Of a stretch of 64,000 nt of DNA, positions 52,801 to 61,800 are shown piece by piece. A model generated the notes under the pieces. The model made no database searches. It was not told the origin of the DNA and saw nothing but the letters and a program-made list of their open reading frames with translations. How positions within the stretch are numbered: the stretch's first letter is position 1; each line of letters starts with the position of its first letter. Location: NCBI GenBank assembly GCA_947462335.1, contig OX381709.1, positions 61,868,609 through 61,932,608 on the forward strand, given 5' to 3'. The position numbers and the translations under genes are program-made. Source of the stretch: Harmothoe impar. Its lineage: Eukaryota; Annelida; Polychaeta; Phyllodocida; Polynoidae.

Positions 52801-55800
52801 TTGGCTGAAATTGGCCTCCAGTTTGCTACTTATATTTTACAACATGTACCCGCATAAACAGAGTTGTCTTTGCAAAAATTGTACTATAAACTGTGCCTTG
52901 GCTGAAAGAGCCTTAGGAATTCATAGTGATTCGCATTGTAAATTGAGGCTGTAAAAAAGTCTATAAATTATGATGAATCCAAATGCTACCCATGGTAAAA
53001 TGGAGGTACTGTAGTGATACGACGTTCATGTTGAGGCACAAGAATCCATGACGCCAAGAACTCTGTAATAGAGCCAAACAGGCCTTCAACCTACCACAAA
53101 TTGATTAACAAATGCAAAACATAGTTTTCTAACATGTTTATTAGCAACTTGCTAAGCCACAACAATATGGAATATCATCCAAATCAAATGACTACATACA
53201 ATAACCCCTAGTTATTTCACATGACACGGAACATTGAGGCCTCACTATAGTAGCTGGAATCTATTACTGTATTTGTGAAATATACCTCCACTGAGATGTC
53301 ACACTACCATTGTGAAGTATGTGAAATGCCATGAAATGTACCGTTCATATACCATCTCATTGACATGTACTGTGTTTAGACAAATTAATCATCTTATTAA
53401 ATAAAAACTTTACAAGCTCAAAATATGCCTAAATGTTGTAGTATTAATATGACACTTTTGGAATTTATATTCTATTCCTAGGTAGGTCCTGTTTGTTTTG
53501 TATACAATATGTAAATATGCTAATAATTATTGGACACAGCTTTAATTTACGTGTACTCTTACTGTACCATTGCAATAATGCGGTAGGGCACTCTTTACCT
53601 TGGCTGGGCTGTTACCTCCATGACTCATACATACCAGGGGCAGATTCATGATCCTCCTGTGCTTGAAGAGAAATTTCAAGACCCTGGTATGTATGAGTTA
53701 TATAACACTGGTGCTCTTTTGATACCTTGTTGTGATACCTGGTGCTATATCAAGGCATTGATCAAAACAATTACAATGAAAGAAGTAGTATATTGGTTGG
53801 ATAGGGTCTTTTCCAAGGTATATGGATATACGGGCATATCAAATGGTCGTAGACAGAGGTGACCTTTAGGTTCTGACTGTTGTCAACCTCTATCAATATT
53901 AATGCCTCTTCTTGATGGGTGCTTTGCATGCAAAGGTTGATGGGATTGACCCCCTCACTGTCATCACTTTGACCTGTTACCGGAAGCTTATACAAGGGAC
54001 TTTATTATAAGGGAATGTCACTGGGTTTAGGGCTTTATAGAGTATACTGTAAAACCTCTTTGATAAGCAAAAGAAAAAGGTCCTGCTTCATCAGGGAGGT
54101 TTGACGGTACTTGTAGTCAACCTAGGCTTCAGATTCTCATATGTTGTTTGATTAATTGAATTCAACCCATATTTCCATTTATTTTCAATGCATATAGCGA
54201 TCATTATCATTAAGTAGACCTATAATTATTCATACGAGGGGTTTAGAAATTAAGCCTGTGGGGTGATGGCATGTTTGTGTCCATCCCATGTTTCAATGTA
54301 CATCTTCTAGCATGGTTATAATCATATAATCATATGTGCACCATACTAATCCTTCGGGAGTGTATCAACCCGCTTGGGTTGGCATGATGTTTGACTGAAG
54401 CTCTGGCGAGATACTAGCCAGGGATGCATTCATTTGAATGAAAGGCAATGGTGCATTAAAACATCATGTGGTCCTTAAAGGGTTAACGAGAGAGACTCGC
54501 CAGGAGAGTAATTCACTCCATCCAAACTCTATAATTGCTACTTAAGTTCCCGACAACAGTGTTAATGCAGTACATATCATATTATAACTGTATCTGTTCG
54601 GTCTATGCTATGGGCACGTTAGGGACAGTGTAAACCTATACCAATTGTGTTTACAAGTGGTATGTGACGTACATTGTGAGCAGCTATTTTCCCAGCTCAT
54701 CTGAGCAGGCCCTTCTGACCAAAGACATACAATAGGCACCCGAACCAACTGTATATGATCAGAAAGCTATGGTTATATTCTCTATGCACACGGAGCTTCA
54801 TAATATATCAGCATAATATATTTGACTACATTGGAATTGTATTCTGTCATTCTCATCTATTTGAAGACTCCAGGAGACTTCAGAAGTACCCAGTAGGGTA
54901 TGATAGTGATGGGAGTTGACAGAGATTGCCTGTATAATATGGTGAATTTTTCATTCTACCGCTGAATCAGCTCATAATGCAAGGATGATAATTATTACCA
55001 GACCTAAGGACCCGTTCTATAGGAGAAGCTTAGAATTTAGTTTGGCCACCAATTGGAATGGGTTACATCATACCACAAGAGCATTAGATACCAAATGTGC
55101 ATTCCAAAGGTGGAATTATAAGGATAACCAGGACCACCTACCTCCCCCTCAGCCATGATTCTTTACCAATTGACACATTCCCCCTTTCTATTCCCACTCT
55201 CTAATGTACAATTGCTAACTTTGATACAAAACCGAGTATATGCCACACACTGAAAAAATGACCATTAGTCGATGCTACCTTATTCATTAAGGCCCAGGAA
55301 AATTCTCAGTAATACAGCCAACAAGGGTTAGAATTCTCCTCTTGTAGGTCTTTGCCCTACCCATCTCACCATACCCAGATCTGCCTATGCTGCTGAAGGT
55401 CAGTGGAAATGGAGAAGACTACTTCAAACAGCTAGGGTGGACTCACACACAGCTAATCCCCTGGGTGGAGGGTATTACCTCGGCTAATTACTGTAGTATC
55501 GTAATGGGTACTAACAGCTACATGTGCCCCTGGGATCAGAGGGAGGGATAAGCATAAAAGGGACATATTATATAATGATTTGTGTGTTCTTTGTGGCTAC
55601 CTACCTTTTACAACATAATATCTCTAATAGTTGACTCAGGTAGCCATGCTCCCGAGTCTTATGCGACGCCTCTGTGAGACGTTTTTCAGGGGAATTTTAA
55701 TATTTTTATTTTTCCAAATTTTTCATAGAAACATTAGGCCCATCGATCAAAAGTACACATAATCGGATATTTGAAGTGTTTTCCTACACAGGGATGCAAA

Positions 55801-58800
55801 AATCATTCTTCTACCCCTACCGGAACCCCCTGAAAAAAATTGCTAAAGTAGACCTATCCAAAAAACATCATTTTTTCCTCACTGTAGACAAACATGAACA
55901 GTACTGCTGTAGACATTTTGTCGATTTCGGCATTTAGTGTTAAACCTATGGGGAATCTGAATTCTAGGTGGGTGAGACGCTTTTTGTCAGACCAGTTTGC
56001 CATCTGTGGACATAAAATCGGCCTAAGTGTCCAGAATCGATCTAAAATAAAAAGATCGGGATTCAAGCTCACACCTACCTCATAGAACAGTGTTTTAAGT
56101 ATCAATCTCGATCATTTTAAAGTTCTGATGCCTTAATATCAATGAGAAATTAAAGAAAATGCAGGGATAAAACAGAAAATGAGTCACGATCGTCATTGTT
56201 GCTACCTTGACGTTATGGCAAACCCATTTCCGGTTCCTGTCCTTTTTGGGGACTATTTTTGAAAAAAGAAAAGCGGGGTTGTGGGGGGCAGAGCCCCCAA
56301 TTATCTACCATTTGATCGGAAATTGCTTATTTCATTTGAACAATTTGTTAATTCAGGTACATGCTTTGATTTTTGGTTTAGCTTCATGGATATTTTAATG
56401 GTTTAATGGGCATGCAGCGCTAAATTCTTGAATGGGTTAGGAAAAAGATGGCCTGCTGCGCTAGATTGAATAAAGGTTCAGTTCCCCTGAAATGGACTTA
56501 GGCCATAAAATCGATGTGGGGTGGATAGGGTTGGGGTTTGGGGTGTAGTTGAGGTTAAGGGTGGAGCACACTACAGACAGCACACTATAGACAGCACACT
56601 ACAGACAGCACACTACAGACAGCACACTACAGACAGCACACTACAGACAGCACACTACAGACAGCACACTACAGGCATGCATAATATAGACACCACACTA
56701 CAGCCAGCACACTACAGACAGCACACTACAGACAGCACACTACAGATATCTGCCCTGAGTCTTTTGTGATTAGGATCACATGCTAGATTTTTTTTCTGAA
56801 GCTCAGACTACAAAGACTTCCTTTAGATCTAGGTAATTATCACACAAACATATTTCTGGGTTAAGCTTTTTGTATTCCTTGATTCGATTATATGGATGTG
56901 ATAAATTTGCAAAACAGACATGGTTCTGTGGTAGTGATTCACAGATATTAATCATAGCTGCATCAGCTTTAACCTTTCCGGAGTGTAATGTGGCACATAA
57001 ACAATTTATTGCTGTAATATCTGTGTAGTTGGAGCCATGGTGCCTCACCAACCCTCGGTAAATGTTCACATCCATGGGCATGAAAGTAAGCCATGTCTGC
57101 AAGTCATCTACTTACCCCACTTTCATGCCATAAATAACAGGCCCACCCTTCTTCCTTTTACAGTTAGTTTTCGTTGCTTGCCTCAGAGCAACTCCACAAT
57201 GGTTTCTTATTTAGCAAGCATTCACATCACTATTCAGTACAGCATTTCTTGTATCCTGTGTATATCATGTTGCTGGTGGGGGTAGGGATTAGGAGGGGGC
57301 ACTCACCAGCTTGGATTTCCATTTGTGAATACTGATTCAAGGGTCAGTTTTGGCGCATCCAGCATGTCTGTCAAGTGTGGATTTTAGTAATCAATTACTG
57401 TGAAATCTCTGGTGAAAGTTGAATGATGTTTTAATTCAGAAAGAGAACCCCATTCCCCTGTCATGGGAAACATGGTGTGTCCTAACCACTCTCTTGATTA
57501 TGTATCTTTTGGGTGATTTTGACCCCGCGCAAGGTAACTCATTTTAAGGTGATGTTCACACCTGATTAATATAGAAAAGAAGATTGGGAGTGCCCCCCTC
57601 CCCCCAGGTTAATGCTGATACAATGTACAGGAAACATTCATACATGCTACATCGTCCATACCTTACATGGCCATCGGTCGCGATTTTGCTACTTTGGGAG
57701 GGGGGGGCACCCACTCGTCATTGATGAGTGATTGAGGGAGCAGCTGTCACAGCGATAACATTGTCCACAGCCACTCAGGAGTAGGTTGTCTAGAAATCAG
57801 AGGGAGGACTCCCACTGAAAGGGCAAAGCTATAATGAACCAGGTGGTCTTTAAGAGCCAATTTTCCATTAGTTAATTGACATAATATCTAACAATGCTGT
57901 TCATTTGTTATTGTGGAGCACTCAGTAATATTATATGCATAAATAAAGCCCTTGTATTTCTGGAAATGTTGCCAACACAAATTAATAAAGAGCACTGTAC
58001 ATTGTAGTATGAGTCTTACACATTTGGTATTTGTATCATATTCCTGGGTAGGTCCTGCTGTTTTGTATTGCTAGGGGGCAGAGTAACAATGCAATACAAT
58101 CTCTATTACAGCATTATTCCAATAAAGAAATGTTGGGTGGAGATAAAGATTGAACTTGCCGCAAATACTGAAAACATGTTTGTCTACTTCTACCTGTATT
58201 GAAAACTTCACATGTATTAAGATTATTTTGCTATAATCAAAATTATCAACAATTACATAATAAGTACCCTTCTCTGCCGCACACCTGTGTATACAAAATA
58301 TACCAAGTGCCCCCCCCCCCGGGTCCTAACCACTACCTTGATTATGGTATCTTTTCGGTGATTTTGACCCCGCGCAAGGTAACTAATTTTAAGATGATGT
58401 TCACACCTAATTACTATAGAAAGGAAGATTGGGATTCCCCACCTCCCCCCTCTATTATATAGAGAAGATATCCCTGCGCTCTTTTGATACCTGGTGCTAT
58501 ATCGCAATGGTACGGTAGTCATATTATTATTGGGGGACAATCAATATTGAAACTTTTATTGGTCGTTAGCGTCTTTCGATGCTTTCTTCCCGAGCAAATC
58601 CAGTTACGTGTGTGGTTGTATGCCTAAGTCATAATGTGACTTATATGATAACAAATTAAGTATGATTACTTATGCGTGTGATATTTATCATTAAATGATT
58701 ATGTTTCTATTCCAGTCGAAATACTGTTGCTAGTTATAATTATATATTATTCGTCGTCTTCTGTCTTCTTTCTTCTTGGATCTTCGATCCAGAGATTGAT

Positions 58801-61800
58801 CAAATCATTATCTCTTATACCACATTGCATTATTGGTGCAGTTCAGTAAATTAGCCGAGTAGATAACAAACAATCATGGATCTTAGATACATGACGCATT
58901 ACGTCCTTGTAGCATAGACTTATTGTAAGGACCGAGTAAGTATTAATTGGCAAGTTTTCATAACCGATTGTTAGATCATTGGCAGTTGAATCATGTTAAG
59001 TAGTTGACCGGATATAGCAGTTTAAGCTCCCCATTGAACTCCTCTTCCGTCTTGATCTTTTGCACTCTTAGGTCAAGTCCGTTCCATAGCTCCACCCCTC
59101 TATAATATGGGCTCTTTTGGAAAAAAGATGATTTAGGTCTTCGGATCCTGAATTTCAGCTTCCTGTCACCTCTGGTGCGTGCATGTTCACCTGTGGTGGC
59201 CTCTCCCTGTAGGGCAGATTTCCACATCATCTTCGTGAGTTGTTTCTTGCGTCTGTCTTCCAGTTTCAATACTCCGGTGGTGGTATGCAGTGCATTGACA
59301 CTAACGTCTCTCAGCCTGCTCTTTGTGCATATGCGCAGTGCTCTGTTTTGCAGTTTTTGCATTTTAGAAAGTTCTGACTGGCACGCACTTCCGGTGTAGA
59401 AGCTGCAATAATCCATGACTGGTGCAATCATGCTTTTATATACGATAAGGCAGCAATCATTCGGAACTCTCTTGCTAAGTCTGCCCAGTTTGAAGACTTT
59501 GTTTCCTACCGACTTTTTCACCTTACCAGTGTGTGGGTTGACTGTGAGTGGGCCGTCCAATTCTACTCCCAGGTAGTTGTATGTATCTGTTCTGGGCAAT
59601 GTATCATTGCCCATTTTGAGTTCAAGATTGCCACTGTGTTTTATTCTGTGCTTACTGCCGAAGAACATTGTCATGCTCTTTTCTGTATTGACCGTCATGT
59701 GATTTGATAGACACCACTGGTGTAGATTGGTGAGGTCGTCTTGGAGGAGCTGTTTGGCGGTGTCACTGTTTTCATGGCTCACATAAACTACCATGTCGTC
59801 TGCATACATCACTGATCTGGCTGTCAGCAGCGAGTGACACAAGTCATTTATGAAGAGGACGAAAAGTAGGGGCCCTAGGGTGGACCCTTGAGGGACCCCG
59901 AATTCCACTTTCCCCGATGAGGAGAGATTGCCATTAGCTTTTGTCTGGTGTCGCCGGTTTGATAGATAAGCTTTTAGCCATATTTTCACCATCTCTGGGA
60001 TGTTCAGAGCGTTTATTTTGTTAATCAGGGTCACGTGGTCGACACAATCAAATGCTTTCCTGTAGTCGACGAAATAGGCGGCGGTGATTAGCTTGTCATC
60101 TCTTGCTGAGAATAGCTCTTTCAATACTGTGAATACGGCGTTCGTGGTACCTCGTCCTTTCCTGAAACCGAACTGAGTGGGACTAAGGATATTATTCTCC
60201 TCCAGGTAGTTGCTGATGTAGGTGTGCATTACCTTTTCTAGCAGTTTGCCGGGTAGTGGGAGCAGAGTGATTGGTCTCCAGTTCTTGATGTTGTGTAGGT
60301 CCCCTTTCTTAGGGATGGGTACCAGTATGCCGGTTGACCATGCATTTGGGAACACACCTTCTTGGACAGAGTTTCTGAATATGGTGACTAGATGCTTGAC
60401 TAGTAGAAGTAGGGCATCCTTCAGTACCTTGCTACTGATGTTCTGCAGACCTGATGATTTGTCCGGGTTGATTTTAAGAATTAAAGAGCGCACCGTGTCC
60501 TCGTTTATTAACTCTTCCACGGGGAACACCACCTCAGGCTCCGCCCCTCCTCTCACTCCTTGAATGTCATTCACTGGTGGGTTTAATGGCGGGTGTGGTT
60601 GTGGGAGGTGCTGTAGTTGTTCATCGTGGAGCACCTTGCCTATAGTAGAGAAGTATTTTGTTGATGTAGTCAGCAGTTTGGTCATCCGGCACTTTCATAC
60701 CGTTGTCATCAGTGAGCTCAATGTGTTGGGTATTAGTTGATGGTTTTAATAACCTGTTCAGCTCAGCCCAGAATCTTTTATGGTTACCCCTGGCCCGTTC
60801 CAGTCTGTTTTTCACATATGCTGCGTCAGCATTCTCTATTTGCCGGCGTATTCTATGCGTTAGTGATCTGGATGTACGCAGTTCCACCCTGTTCCCATTC
60901 TGTTGATGTTGTCTGATGCATTCCTGTCTATCATTAATTAATTCCACTGTCTCCCGAGGTATCCATGTATCAGCTTTCTTCTTGACAACCATTGTTTTAT
61001 TGGGACAGACCCTGTCTAGTTACGTCAGTATTGCATTTTGCATGAGTTTTGATATACAATGAAAAGAGTAGTATATTGGTTGGGGTGGATCATTTGCAAG
61101 GTATGGCTGATATTTAGGTTATAAGCCGAATTTGGGCCCATATAAACATGGTTGGTTAATCTATACTTTATTTGGTCTAAAAAAGACCCATATAAGCTGC
61201 CCCGGTAAGACAATGCTATAGGCTACGTGGAATCAATCCTAACCCCCCCCCCCCTAAAAAGAAAATGTTTGACGGTACTTGTAGTCAACCTAGGCTTTAG
61301 ATTCTCATATGTTGTTTGATTAATTGAATTCAAACCATACATGTATTTCTTAACGATCATTATTATTCAGTAGACCTATAATTATTGATATGTTCATAAT
61401 TATTCAAGCCTGTGGGGTGATGGCGTGTTTGTGTTCATCCCATGTTTCAATATATATATATACATCTTCTAGCATGGTTATAATCATAATGAGTAAGAAT
61501 ATAGATGTGCATCATACTAACCCTTCAGGAGTGTATCAACCCGCTTGGGTCGGCATGATGATTGACTAAAGCTCTGGCAAGATACTAGCCAGGGATGCAT
61601 TCATTTGAATGAAAGGCAATGGTGCATTAAAACATCATGTGGTCCTTAAAAGGTTAACGAGAGAGACTCACCAGGAGAGTAATTCACTCCATCCAAACTC
61701 TACTGTCAGGCTAGCGGAAATGGCACATGCTAATGGAATAATAACTGCTAGGAGTTCGAGAATACTTGCTCCTCATTACCTCACCATAGAAAGCAAAACA

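Larger units (their letters stand above)
50620..54545. repeat. Diverged tandem duplication, copy A
   Basis: Anchors appear in the same order as in copy B. CTGAAGGTCAGTGGAAATGG is at ~50671, GCCATGGTGCCTC at ~51428, GTTATTGTGGAGCACTC at ~52090, GGTAGGTCCTG at ~53482, AGTAGTATATTGGTTGG at ~53784 and TTTGACGGTACTTGTAGTCA at ~54100. Between anchors the copies differ by substitutions and insertions. No host exon was recognised. Confidence 0.75.
58523..61040 (-). mobile_element. 5'-truncated non-LTR retrotransposon (LINE)
   Basis: Copy A shows the approximate empty site. Copy A reads GCTATATCAAGGCATTG... to GTAGTATATTGGTTGG, whereas in copy B about 2.5 kb intervenes. The minus-strand element ends with AATAAA (+ TTTATT 58555-58560) and an (AAT)n-like tail near 58523-58532. 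The N-terminal endonuclease domain is missing, as in typical 5'-truncated insertions. Confidence 0.8.
55370..61780. repeat. Diverged tandem duplication, copy B (expanded by insertions)
   Basis: Anchors collinear with copy A are at ~55394, ~57032, ~57914, ~58047, ~61066 and ~61268. Relative to copy A it has gained ~1.1 kb (55.6-56.8 kb, including a 14-bp minisatellite), an internal ~130-bp duplication (57473-57605 versus 58318-58450) and a ~2.5-kb LINE (58.5-61.0 kb). It is non-coding apart from the LINE. Confidence 0.75.

Noticed and set aside
56521..56769. 82-codon ORF with HYRQHTTDSTLQ-type repeats
   Set aside because: The protein repeat is simply the 14-bp minisatellite read in frame.
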